DNA from: a virus | Strand: one strand, 5' to 3' | Virus record (IMG/VR): IMGVR_UViG_3300037247_000371 | Coordinates: 1-46,150 of that record | Length of the DNA: 46,150 bases | In this document: positions 7,114 through 13,374 of the stretch, piece by piece | Position numbering within the stretch: the stretch's first letter is position 1 | How the letters are laid out: each line of letters opens with the position of its first letter | The notes under the pieces: generated by a model | Told to the model about the DNA's origin: nothing | The model's database searches: none | The model's input: only the letters and a program-made list of their open reading frames with translations | Made by a program: the position numbers and the translations under genes

Positions 7114-7812
7114 TCATTTGAGCAATCTATCAAGATTCGTCTTCTGCTTGATCTCCACCCCGTATCGATTCAACTCGCTTATCAGCAACCTCACATCATC
7201 GCCACTCGGCTCATCAAGTCCGGTTCCTTTTGAGTCGGCCCCTATGTTTACGAATCCAGGGGAAGCTCCGTTAATACGTAAAGCTAATTCATCCATATTT
7301 CCATAAAAAATAGGCTCAATAGTAATAAATGTTTTTTCCCTATATGACAGCGCGTCCATCTCATCAAGCCTATCTGTGGGGAGGGGTGCAAAATTAGTCG
7401 CATTAGTCGCCACCTCTGCGTCGATTGTTTCAACTGTACACCCCAACATCCTTTCCGGCGGCATCAGGGAAAGAAAGCCGTGATACCTCGCCGGATTCTT
7501 AGTCTGATAAATATATTCGTTTTCAGGATATCGATTGCAGTGGTCAAGTATTCTCTCAATCCATTCGTCGGGTACGCCCTCAGCCCACATGTCATTACAA
7601 TGCTCGATAAAGATCGTCCGGCCCGATCCGTAATTGACATCAAGTTCTTTTTCGATCAACCGTAATTCCCCGGCATAGCGCCCACCCTTGAAACGCTTTT
7701 CCATTGCCTGGACATAGCAATAACTGCATTTATGAAGACATTCTCCGCCGATGTGGGTATGGGTAAAATCTACCCAAGAATACATGTTACCTTTTGATTT
7801 TGTTAAAGCCAT
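7114..7812 (-). CDS. DUF5131 (phage Gp37/Gp68-type) radical-SAM-like protein
   Basis: 232 residues. The start MALTKSKGNMYSWVDFTHT leads to C25-x3-C29-x2-C32 (CLHKCSYC), the [4Fe-4S] cluster motif. Further family marks are FIEHCNDMWAEGVPDEWI, YIYQTKNP and FITIEPIF. I recognise this as the DUF5131/Gp37-Gp68 group, widespread in phages and plasmids and of unknown function. It is preceded by a long purine-rich ribosome-binding tract. attC-like site D lies just upstream, so in attC polarity it could be the first gene of the cassette array. Confidence 0.85.
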   Translation of the reverse strand: MALTKSKGNMYSWVDFTHTHIGGECLHKCSYCYVQAMEKRFKGGRYAGELRLIEKELDVNYGSGRTIFIEHCNDMWAEGVPDEWIERILDHCNRYPENEYIYQTKNPARYHGFLSLMPPERMLGCTVETIDAEVATNATNFAPLPTDRLDEMDALSYREKTFITIEPIFYGNMDELALRINGASPGFVNIGADSKGTGLDEPSGDDVRLLISELNRYGVEIKQKTNLDRLLK

Positions 7813-7857
7813 ATATCATCTCCTTCCCTCTCTCTCCTCTCCTCCCTCTCCTTCCTA
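7813..7857 (-). other. Polypurine leader with several Shine-Dalgarno repeats
   Basis: From 7853 down to about 7819 the minus strand is an almost unbroken run of A and G containing AGGAAGGAG, GGGAGGAG and GGAAGGAG. One copy close to the ATG would be enough for initiation. The remainder could act as standby ribosome sites or form a triplex-prone tract. Confidence 0.55.
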
Positions 7858-7876
7858 AAATACTAGCAATTAATTT

Positions 7877-7928
7877 ACCTACATTATAGGCACCCATTTG
7901 TGGTGGCCGCTTATTTCGGGCGTTATGT
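7877..7928 (+). mobile_element. attC-like site D (short or degenerate)
   Basis: The right half is clear: GGTGGCCGCTTATTTCGGGC then R box GTTATGT (7922-7928). The left half is short: GGCACC pairs with GGTG(G)CC across a seven-base loop, and the left R box is degenerate (ACCTACA). The stop codon of gene 7923-8204 lies in the right R box, as in the other sites. On the minus strand it contains a TATAAT that might serve as a -10 box without an obvious -35. Confidence 0.55.
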
Positions 7929-8204
7929 GGTCACTTCCATTTTTGACATTACTTTTCTTAGGGCCTCACCTGCATGGGCTGCGCTTACTCCAGTTTTCCC
8001 AAGTGCCTCACAGTGTCGCCTAGTCCCTTCTTCAATTTCTTCATCTGTCATGTCAAGAATATCATAGCCAAAGAACAGCATATGGGCTTTAATATTCGCT
8101 ATTACTTTTTTCTTTTTTCTACGTTCAAACCACATAACAAGTCGCTCAAGACGGGACTGGCTAGGGGCGGTTTTCAAATTTTCGTCTCCTTTCTTCGTTG
8201 GCAT
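7923..8204 (-). CDS. Cassette protein with attC-encoded N-terminus
   Basis: 93 residues. The ATG at 8204 has AAAGGAGG four bases upstream and sits in the loop of site E. The first about 23 residues, ending SQSRLERLV before the methionine at 8135, are therefore encoded by the recombination site. The core from MWFERRKKKK includes DILDMTDEEIEEGTRRHCEALGKTGVSAAHAGEALRKVM, a helical acidic/basic module without a known name. The stop is in the R box of site D. A nearly identical leader peptide is found at 26107-26379. Confidence 0.7.
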   Translation of the reverse strand: MPTKKGDENLKTAPSQSRLERLVMWFERRKKKKVIANIKAHMLFFGYDILDMTDEEIEEGTRRHCEALGKTGVSAAHAGEALRKVMSKMEVTT

Positions 8205-8255
8205 AAATCCTCCTTTGGGGTCACTCAGCCAGCCCCTTAGCTTAATTCGTTATGC
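8132..8255 (+). mobile_element. attC-like integron site E
   Basis: R boxes ACATAAC (8132-8138) and GTTATGC (8249-8255). The left arm GCTCAAGACGGGACTGGCT pairs with AGCCAGCCCCTTAGC over 15 bp when C, AC and A are left extrahelical, the classical attC pattern. The loop of about 80 nt carries the minus-strand ribosome site and ATG of gene 7923-8204. Right arm and flank are almost identical to those of site J. Confidence 0.88.
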
Positions 8256-8438
8256 CCTAGGTGTAGGCATTCGCATAAGTTGATGTCCACAATAGATGCA
8301 CTCACCGAATTGCATCAAATGGTTACAACTTCCCCTCTTTATTGGCTCAGGCCCCTTGTCAGCACCAGGGCAAGTATCACAATCATCATGCCCATAATAT
8401 TTATCTTCTTTATCAAAACATCTTCTGTCGCAACTCAT
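8250..8438 (-). CDS. Cysteine-rich zinc-ribbon cassette protein
   Basis: 62 residues from the ATG at 8438, preceded by GGAGGT at optimal spacing (outside the attC). It has paired cysteines: CDRRC, CDTCPG, then C-x8-C-IYCGHQL, which suggests one or two structural zinc sites. The stop is in the R box of site E and the gene starts just after site F, so it is a complete cassette. Function unknown. Confidence 0.7.
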   Translation of the reverse strand: MSCDRRCFDKEDKYYGHDDCDTCPGADKGPEPIKRGSCNHLMQFGECIYCGHQLMRMPTPRA

Positions 8439-8453
8439 CCTCACCTCCATCGG

Positions 8454-8551
8454 GCATAACCAGGCGTTTCAGTTGGAAATTTACCACGCAGCCTGGTCGG
8501 CCATTTGAAGTTTTGTCCAGTGGCAAATTCCACTGAACTTGATCGTTATAA
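8454..8551 (+). mobile_element. attC-like integron site F
   Basis: R boxes GCATAAC (8454-8460) and GTTATAA (8545-8551). The left arm TTCAGTTGGAAATTTACCAC pairs with GTGGCAAATTCCACTGAA if one T and one A stay extrahelical on the left arm. The stop of gene 8546-8740 lies in the right R box. No ribosome site in the loop. Confidence 0.8.
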
Positions 8552-8740
8552 TTCCTCTATTCCACCTTCTTGCATGTTGGCTCTATACCATTTCTCCGAT
8601 CCCACCACTTTCATTTCAACAGTGTCATCTCTCATGCAAATCGCGAATCTATTTCCTTCCTCCGTCTCCAAAATTACGGAATTGAAAACCTCCTTCAAAA
8701 CTATAGTTCCACCATCTACCGGATCAACTTCTATTTTCAT
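8546..8740 (-). CDS. Small beta-rich cassette protein
   Basis: 64 residues beginning MKIEVDPVDGGTIVLKEVF. The ribosome site AAAGGAG lies directly after the R box of site G1. The predicted strands (TIVLKEVFNSVILETEEGNRFAICMRDDTVEMKVVGSEKWY) suggest a small barrel. The stop TAA is in the R box of site F, so the gene fills the whole cassette. Function unknown. Confidence 0.7.
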   Translation of the reverse strand: MKIEVDPVDGGTIVLKEVFNSVILETEEGNRFAICMRDDTVEMKVVGSEKWYRANMQEGGIEEL

Positions 8741-8755
8741 AATAATCTCCTTTAA

Positions 8756-8825
8756 TTATAACCATTTAATCAAGTCTGACGTTTTTTCACTGCGTTCAAA
8801 AAAGCAGCTTATCAATCCGTTATAA
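8756..8825 (+). mobile_element. attC-like integron site G1
   Basis: R boxes TTATAAC (8756-8762) and GTTATAA (8819-8825) are complementary. The left arm TCAAGTCTGACGTTTTTT pairs with AAAAAAGCAGCTTA after leaving C, T and A extrahelical, the same three positions as in site B. A CACTGCGTTC loop closes the hairpin. Its right R box is shared with site G2. Confidence 0.8.
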
Positions 8826-8875
8826 CCAAAAAATGAACCAGACAGGAAACCTGCCTGTTATTTTGGCTGTTATGT
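8820..8875 (+). mobile_element. attC-like integron site G2, abutting G1
   Basis: R boxes TTATAAC (8820-8826) and GTTATGT (8869-8875). The left arm AATGAACCAGACAGG pairs with CCTGCCTGTTATT, with G and C extrahelical and one A/C mismatch; the loop is short. G1 and G2 overlap in one R box, so nothing but attC lies between them, i.e. an empty cassette. Confidence 0.75.
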
Positions 8876-8912
8876 GTTTAGGATAAAATTCCAACGATGA
8901 AGGCTCCAATAA

Positions 8913-9344
8913 TTATTGAAGCAGAAACTTTCCATCCCCTCTAAAAATCACTATCGCCGAAGGAAATTTTGCTCCATCCCCTGCACCCTGAAACCGTAGC
9001 CGTCCTTTCACGAACCTGATCTCGCTTGCCGTCATTACCCATTGGTGCCACCACTTGTTGTCTGTCCGGGATGGCACAAGGCACACCACAGTCGCACGGC
9101 TCTCGGCTGCTTTCTTGAGCCACATACCTATGTCGCGACCATAAGGTGGGTTCATCCATACAATTTCCCCTGCCCAATCTTTTTTTAGTCCGTCCGTTTC
9201 CTTGTCGTAATATTTTTGGCATTTTGCAAGCTCCTTATTGGCACAAACGTCTACCGTAAATCCAAACTCACGGTGCAATTCATCAAAAAATCTTTGGGGT
9301 GTTCCCCATTCAAATTTACCTGTTGTGTTATCTGTAAAACTCAT
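8913..9344 (-). CDS. dam: Phage DNA N6-adenine methyltransferase (Dam type)
   Basis: 143 residues from the ATG at 9344 (GAGGAGGTGCTT upstream). EWGTPQRFFDELHREFGFTVDVCANKELAKC and the catalytic NPPY at residues 65-68 (VWMNPPYGRDIGMWLKKAAE) identify the short phage Dam family. VVCLVPSRTDNKWWH and the RLRFQGAGDGAKFPSAIVIF ending are also typical. It methylates adenine in phage DNA, giving protection from restriction or timing of replication. It lies between attC sites G2 and H and is therefore a cassette gene. The 8876-8912 gap holds no clear ORF. Confidence 0.92.
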   Translation of the reverse strand: MSFTDNTTGKFEWGTPQRFFDELHREFGFTVDVCANKELAKCQKYYDKETDGLKKDWAGEIVWMNPPYGRDIGMWLKKAAESRATVVCLVPSRTDNKWWHQWVMTASEIRFVKGRLRFQGAGDGAKFPSAIVIFRGDGKFLLQ

Positions 9345-9354
9345 AAGCACCTCC

Positions 9355-9453
9355 TCATTTTAAGAAAAACCGGCCTAACCAAAGGCTGCAAGCGACCTCT
9401 TTCACTGCGTTCAATCGATCCGAGTTGCTTCCTGTTTCCGTTTTCTCGCTCAT
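9355..9453 (-). CDS. Leader peptide encoded across attC site H
   Basis: 32 residues. The ATG at 9453 follows GAAAGGAGACCC in the site H loop, and the frame runs through the left arm and R box. It stops at a TGA that overlaps the ribosome site of the Dam gene, so the two are probably coupled. The first part (SEKTETGSNSDRL) resembles the leader of gene 17937-18251 (TPESNTDRL). Likely a by-product or a translation-enhancing leader. Confidence 0.45.
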   Translation of the reverse strand: MSEKTETGSNSDRLNAVKEVACSLWLGRFFLK

Positions 9454-9498
9454 GGGTCTCCTTTCAGGGGCAAAGCCGCCTGAGTTCAATTGTTATGC
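9373..9498 (+). mobile_element. attC-like integron site H
   Basis: R boxes GCCTAAC (9373-9379, perfect RYYYAAC) and GTTATGC (9492-9498). The arms pair less well than elsewhere: CT(G)CAAGCG(A)CC against CTCAGGCGGC on the reverse side. The loop TCAATCGATC..GTTGCTT..GGTCTCCTTTC is closely similar to that of site I. It marks the right end of the D-H array. Confidence 0.7.
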
Positions 9499-9801
9499 GC
9501 CCGTCTCCCTCGGCGCTTTCAAGAAATGCCACATTGGGCATTGGTCTTCTTTGCAAATTAAGTGGCCTATTCCCATCCCAAAAGGGCTGCATGCTTCCAT
9601 CCGCTTCCAGGGCCAGTCTTTAGCAATCTCGGAGAATGGCGCATAACCAGCCATTGCAGCGGGACTTTCTGACACGGTGTCTTTTGGGGCTGTAAGGGCT
9701 GTTTTAATTAATTTATAAACCTTGTCAACATCTGCGTTCCTCAGTTGATGAGCGTCAGCCTTTATAAAGCTAATCTTTATTAATCTATTCTGTGCGTCCA
9801 T
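9493..9801 (-). CDS. Phage protein of unknown function
   Basis: 102 residues. The start at 9801 has GGAGGAT eight bases upstream. The first half (LIKISFIKADAHQLRNADVDKVYKLIKTAL) is helical; the end has CSPFGMGIGHLICKEDQCPMWHFLKAP with three cysteines and a histidine, a possible metal site. The stop coincides with the R box of site H, so the array was inserted at the end of this gene. No family recognised. Confidence 0.65.
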   Translation of the reverse strand: MDAQNRLIKISFIKADAHQLRNADVDKVYKLIKTALTAPKDTVSESPAAMAGYAPFSEIAKDWPWKRMEACSPFGMGIGHLICKEDQCPMWHFLKAPRETGA

Positions 9802-9804
9802 CTT

Positions 9805-9873
9805 TTAATCCTCCAGTAGCCTTATGTCGTTCTCCAGGTCTTCGATTACCCTGTCAAAGTCGGCACGTTTCAT
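9805..9873 (-). CDS. Possible 22-residue acidic peptide
   Basis: MKRADFDRVIEDLENDIRLLED, an amphipathic acidic helix. It begins just after the stop of the NinG-like gene and ends at the ribosome site of the next gene. The size and position fit a small phage gene, but the ribosome site is weak. Confidence 0.35.
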   Translation of the reverse strand: MKRADFDRVIEDLENDIRLLED

Positions 9874-9875
9874 GA

Positions 9876-10301
9876 TCAAAACCAGCCCACGAATTCAATC
9901 CTGCCAGTTTCACCCTGCGCCCTTAATTCCTTCATTCTTTTCAACTCTTCCCTGAAGTGCTTTGCTACCGCACCCTTCCCTTTAGTTTTCCTCGCCTCTT
10001 TTGCCAGAGAAACATCTTCTCTTTTTTCAACCAATATTCCTATCTCTACAGAGGATAGGACTTCATTCCTACGATCTTCCGTCCCTCCATAATGAGAATG
10101 ACAACCGTAGCATAAGGCCTCAGAATTCATTGGTTCAAGACGTATAGCCCAAGCCCTCCGTCCATAATGGTGAGAGCAGTCAAGCCCCTGCCTATATCCT
10201 TCTGGAAAATATTTATTGCATTTTTCGCAAGTCCAGTTTGCTCTTTCTCTGGTGCATTTGGAGAAAGCATCGTCAGCCGGTGTTCTTTTTATTCCTCCCA
10301 T
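9876..10301 (-). CDS. NinG/Rap-like HNH recombination nuclease
   Basis: 141 residues. WTCEKCNKYF, then LDCSHHYGRRAWAIRLEPMNSEALCYGCHSHYGG, give two zinc CxxC pairs and an HNH core that resembles the C-terminal half of lambda NinG (Holliday-junction nuclease Rap). The tail (REELKRMKELRAQ) is helical. It follows the YqaJ exonuclease and ERF annealase in the same operon and is probably part of the recombination system. A generic HNH enzyme is the alternative. Confidence 0.7.
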   Translation of the reverse strand: MGGIKRTPADDAFSKCTRERANWTCEKCNKYFPEGYRQGLDCSHHYGRRAWAIRLEPMNSEALCYGCHSHYGGTEDRRNEVLSSVEIGILVEKREDVSLAKEARKTKGKGAVAKHFREELKRMKELRAQGETGRIEFVGWF

Positions 10302-10379
10302 CTACCTACCTTTCTCTGCCTTTTGTCTCGCAGTTATGGCCCCTGCTAGTGTCTTAAATTGGCCTAAGTTTACTCGCAT
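10302..10379 (-). CDS. Possible 25-residue peptide upstream of HNH gene
   Basis: MRVNLGQFKTLAGAITARQKAEKGR, with AATAGGAGCGAAT as a good ribosome site and a TAG stop that touches the HNH start. It may be a small gene or a coupling leader. It overlaps the preceding 40-residue frame in another register. Confidence 0.4.
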   Translation of the reverse strand: MRVNLGQFKTLAGAITARQKAEKGR

Positions 10380-10476
10380 ATTCGCTCCTATTTTTAGACA
10401 ATAAAAAACCTGAGATTTGTCTACGTTTAAGTGCCTTTATTGTAGGGAGCTTCTTTCTTTTACTTGATTTTTTCAT
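10354..10476 (-). CDS. Small basic peptide coupled to YqaJ gene
   Basis: 40 residues, beginning MKKSSKRKKLPTIKALKRRQ. It starts in an ATGA overlap with the exonuclease stop. Strongly basic, so nucleic-acid binding is possible. No family recognised. Confidence 0.45.
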   Translation of the reverse strand: MKKSSKRKKLPTIKALKRRQISGFLLSKNRSEYASKLRPI

Positions 10477-11081
10477 ATCACCTTTAGTTGTTCATAGGTT
10501 TCATTAAGCTCGAGGGTGAATTCATCCAACAACTTTGAGAGCTTTGCAATCCATATCTCGTCGCGCTCGATAATGATGTGGAAGGGCCTGAATCCAGGAA
10601 AGTACGAAAAGAAGTGCCACCTGTCGTACCCGGTTATATAGAGGCTACCCTGTACTTGATGAAAATACGCCGTTGGCAATTCGCCTTTTTCTAGGTACTC
10701 CTTGTGAACAAATAGCGACGGGCACTTAATCTCTAACCCCTCCTGCTTATCAACGATAAGGCCATCCGGCGATGCTCCCCTATCCCTCCTCTCATCGTAG
10801 TAGCAGAAACCGACCTCTTCAACTTTCAGGCCAGTATATAGGCTAAAAAATGCCCTTGCCTCCGGTTCCCTTTCGCTGCCGTCGTCCATTCTGCCGCTCG
10901 AAAAGTTCTTTTTGCGAGTTTGTGGATTCTTATTTTCTATTAACTCGCAGATTAGTTTTTCTGACGATTTCGACGGCTCGCCTTTTGACGTTATTATTCG
11001 GCTAAATTCTGAAGCCGTTGGGATGATTGCCCGTGCCTCTGTCCATTCCGGTTCCCCTTGCTCCACGTCAAGGATAATCAT
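10473..11081 (-). CDS. YqaJ/lambda-Exo family recombination exonuclease
   Basis: 202 residues. Catalytic positions of the PD-(D/E)xK fold are all visible: E72 (REPEAR), D106 in SPDG, E117-x-K119 (LEIKCP) and Q142/Q144 (YFHQVQGSLY). The enzyme would degrade one strand of double-stranded DNA to give 3' single-stranded ends. The ERF annealing protein encoded directly upstream (4-base overlap) would then use them. This pair is a phage homologous recombination system like lambda Red. Confidence 0.93.
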   Translation of the reverse strand: MIILDVEQGEPEWTEARAIIPTASEFSRIITSKGEPSKSSEKLICELIENKNPQTRKKNFSSGRMDDGSEREPEARAFFSLYTGLKVEEVGFCYYDERRDRGASPDGLIVDKQEGLEIKCPSLFVHKEYLEKGELPTAYFHQVQGSLYITGYDRWHFFSYFPGFRPFHIIIERDEIWIAKLSKLLDEFTLELNETYEQLKVI

Positions 11082-11800
11082 TTCTTGCCCTTCGCCGTCT
11101 TGATTGCATGTTCGGCTTTTTTGATATCACTAACTAATATTTTATCAAGCGATTTTGCTCCCATGTAATCAAGAAACATACCAAGGTCAATTTGCTTACT
11201 TTCTATTGCAAGATTGAATTTCTCCAGTTGATCTTCATCGATGTATTCAGCTTCGGCTCCCTTTCCGTCATCGTCGGATTCATGGGTTGCAAGTCCAGTG
11301 ATCGCCAAAAGAGTGTACCTTTGAAGATATGTAATCGTAGACCCTACTGCCTGGATACTGTTTTTTCCACCACTGTTATCAGCCCCGGCGCTTAATGTTG
11401 TGCTTTCCGAGTGTCCGAGAATGTGGGTAATTTTGCACGTCACGGAGATGGCTTTTTCTGCCTCCCCAGTTTCCCATGCCGCCGACAAACCATGACTACT
11501 AAGGGCCGTGTTTATTTTCTCAGTTATGTTGGCAAGCGTTGCATGACGGTAGTTAGTTGTTCCATAACTGACATGTGCATCCTTTTCAATCCGTGGCGGG
11601 TTTACTTTGAATGCAGTCATTGCCACATGGTAAGCTTTTTTAGCCTCGTTCGCCTCGTATCGTTCTTGCAGTTCCATCATTTTCTCGATAGTTGCCACAT
11701 CAGCGCCTTTCTCAATCGCCAGTGCTACAACGTCACGAGTTTGATTAACTTCCCCACTAATAGGAATTTCAATAGGTATCACTTCGTTTTTTTTCGTCAT
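11078..11800 (-). CDS. erf: ERF-family single-strand annealing protein
   Basis: 240 residues from the ATG at 11800 (AAGGAGGAAGTG upstream); a longer frame to 11836 has no ribosome site. The segment IEKMMELQERYEANEAKKAYHVAMTAFKVNPP and then YGTTNYRHATLANITEKINTALSSHGLSAAWET, AVGSTITYLQRYTLLAITGLATHESDDDGKG are the hallmarks of the ERF superfamily. It anneals complementary single strands during recombination and replication. It lies between the DUF1351-like coiled-coil gene and the exonuclease. Confidence 0.93.
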   Translation of the reverse strand: MTKKNEVIPIEIPISGEVNQTRDVVALAIEKGADVATIEKMMELQERYEANEAKKAYHVAMTAFKVNPPRIEKDAHVSYGTTNYRHATLANITEKINTALSSHGLSAAWETGEAEKAISVTCKITHILGHSESTTLSAGADNSGGKNSIQAVGSTITYLQRYTLLAITGLATHESDDDGKGAEAEYIDEDQLEKFNLAIESKQIDLGMFLDYMGAKSLDKILVSDIKKAEHAIKTAKGKK

Positions 11801-11810
11801 CACTTCCTCC

Positions 11811-12866
11811 TTAATAATTAATAGTAATATGGTCAATCAAACCTTTTGCGATAACCGTGATGATCTCTTCTGCTACGTCATCGCTAAACCCTTGCTTTAT
11901 GAGTGCTAACTTTGCCGCCCGATTAATCTTTCCCCGGTGGGCCTTATTCTCAGCTTTCTTTTTCAGTCTCTCAGCTTCTTCGGCCTCTTCTTTCTTCAGG
12001 CGCTCCTCGGTTTCCTTGACTGCATCGGCAAGATCCTTGTCGTGTTTCTCTTTCGCCTCTAGCTTATCCTTTTCCGCCGTTTCGGCCCTAAGACTCTCTT
12101 CCAGCTTTTCTTTTTCAAGCCTATCCTTCTCTTCCGTTGCCTTACGTTCTACTTCTTCAGCCTCGGCCCTCGCCTTCTCTTCGGCTTCCTTTGTAGCCTC
12201 CTCAGCAGCTTCTTTCGCAATCTTCTCTTCACGGTCCTTCTGTTCTCTTTCGAGGCGTTCTTTTTCAAGTCGCTCGGCTTCGGCCTTTTCCTTTTCGGAA
12301 TGCTGTGTAACGATGAATTTTGCTTCCAGTTGCGTAAGTACCGATTCCCTGACCTTAGTTGCCGCCAACTCGAACTCCTCAAAAGACTCATCGATACTGA
12401 TAGCCTTGAGGTCTTTAATATGTATAGCCAGCTTTTCAGAAGTCAAAAGATTTACGCGCTCCAACGCGGCAATATCATCAAGGGAGACCTTTATACCCTC
12501 AATCCTTGCCTCGATATCGGCAACCCTTTCCTTTTCGGCTTCCTCCCATTCGGTAACAGGCTTTCGAGCTTCGTCCCTTAGTACATCACAAGTATCTTTC
12601 AGTTTCTTACGTTCGGCATCGATAATATCAACCTTTACCTTGTACTGCTCCTTTAACGCCTTACCGTGACCGTCGAGAAGGGTTTTCGATGTGGCAAACT
12701 TGCGAGCAAATGACTTTATTTCATCCCTTCCTTTTCTTGTTGTCACGTCCGGCACCACAAAACTATCAAGGGCCTCCCTCAGTCTTGCTATGATTGGTTC
12801 ACTTCCATCCTTCTGAAAGACTACTGCCACGCTTTTCTCTTCGATTACTATCAGTTCATTCTCCAT
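11811..12866 (-). CDS. Long coiled-coil protein, DUF1351-like
   Basis: 351 residues from the ATG at 12866 (GAGGAGG upstream). After a first domain (about 1-130) it is a very long charged coiled coil of K, E, R and A residues (about 190-320, e.g. EAERLEKERLEREQKDREE), ending in a small helical domain (IKQGFSDDVAEEIITVIAKGL). Phage DUF1351-type proteins of this layout are regularly found beside RecT/ERF annealases, as here. Its role is unknown. Overlaps the previous gene by 11 bases. The long plus-strand frame opposite it is an artefact of the lysine/glutamate codons. Confidence 0.7.
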   Translation of the reverse strand: MENELIVIEEKSVAVVFQKDGSEPIIARLREALDSFVVPDVTTRKGRDEIKSFARKFATSKTLLDGHGKALKEQYKVKVDIIDAERKKLKDTCDVLRDEARKPVTEWEEAEKERVADIEARIEGIKVSLDDIAALERVNLLTSEKLAIHIKDLKAISIDESFEEFELAATKVRESVLTQLEAKFIVTQHSEKEKAEAERLEKERLEREQKDREEKIAKEAAEEATKEAEEKARAEAEEVERKATEEKDRLEKEKLEESLRAETAEKDKLEAKEKHDKDLADAVKETEERLKKEEAEEAERLKKKAENKAHRGKINRAAKLALIKQGFSDDVAEEIITVIAKGLIDHITINY

Positions 12867-13101
12867 CTTCTTCCTCCTCTTTAATTTCTTCAATACTATC
12901 CACAGTGACCTTTGCCTGCTCAATTTGTTCAAATACGAGCCCCCACGTTGCGCCGGTATACCAGTCCATTTTTTCTATGTAGGCCGCACATTCCTGAGAA
13001 AGGTCTCCTGTTGCTGAATATTCTGTAACGCTATATCGCAATGAATGATACCGTCCCCCTGCGATTTTCTTTAGCTTAGACTTTGCTTTCCGAAAATTCA
13101 T
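12856..13101 (-). CDS. Small protein, function unknown
   Basis: 81 residues. An earlier ATG at 13110 lies directly on the GGAGG and cannot use it, so 13101 is preferred. Basic N-terminus (NFRKAKSKLKKIAGGRYHSLRYSVTEYS) and very acidic C-terminus (DSIEEIKEEEEDGE). No family recognised. First in the recombination operon after the tRNA-like element and a 30-residue frame. Confidence 0.65.
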   Translation of the reverse strand: MNFRKAKSKLKKIAGGRYHSLRYSVTEYSATGDLSQECAAYIEKMDWYTGATWGLVFEQIEQAKVTVDSIEEIKEEEEDGE

Positions 13102-13134
13102 CTTCTTCATCCTCCTTTATTGTCTTATAAGGGG

Positions 13135-13227
13135 TTAAGATTTATTCATCTTGTTAATTGCTTTCTCTACAGCCTCCCCGAAACCACAACTCCCATTATA
13201 ATATTTTATCTCCAAATACTGAACCAT
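13135..13227 (-). CDS. Possible 30-residue peptide
   Basis: A frame beginning MVQYLEIKYYNGSCGFGEAV and ending in a basic helix, with AAGGTGG near the start. It lies between the tRNA-like element and the recombination operon. Confidence 0.45.
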   Translation of the reverse strand: MVQYLEIKYYNGSCGFGEAVEKAINKMNKS

Positions 13228-13374
13228 AACCACCTTCAAATCTAATATGTCGAGGAGGAGAAAAAGTCCATCCCTGGCGAAAACTTCTTGACCCTCTCTA
13301 TTTGATTCTCACTTTTTTCATATACCTTATTAAGGCAATCAGGATGAAAGAGTTTAAGACCTGATATTTTAAAG

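Noticed and set aside
8941-9222. 93-codon minus frame overlapping the Dam gene
   Set aside because: Alternative frame of a clearly identified methylase gene.
9645-9685. GCATAACCAGCC...GCGGGACTTTC resembling an attC left half
   Set aside because: It lies inside the coding frame of gene 9493-9801, with no right half nearby and no gene boundary; chance similarity is likely.
11857-12669. 270-codon plus-strand frame rich in Ser and Phe
   Set aside because: It is the complement of the Lys/Glu coiled-coil gene; the composition is an artefact of opposite-strand codons and no ribosome site is present.
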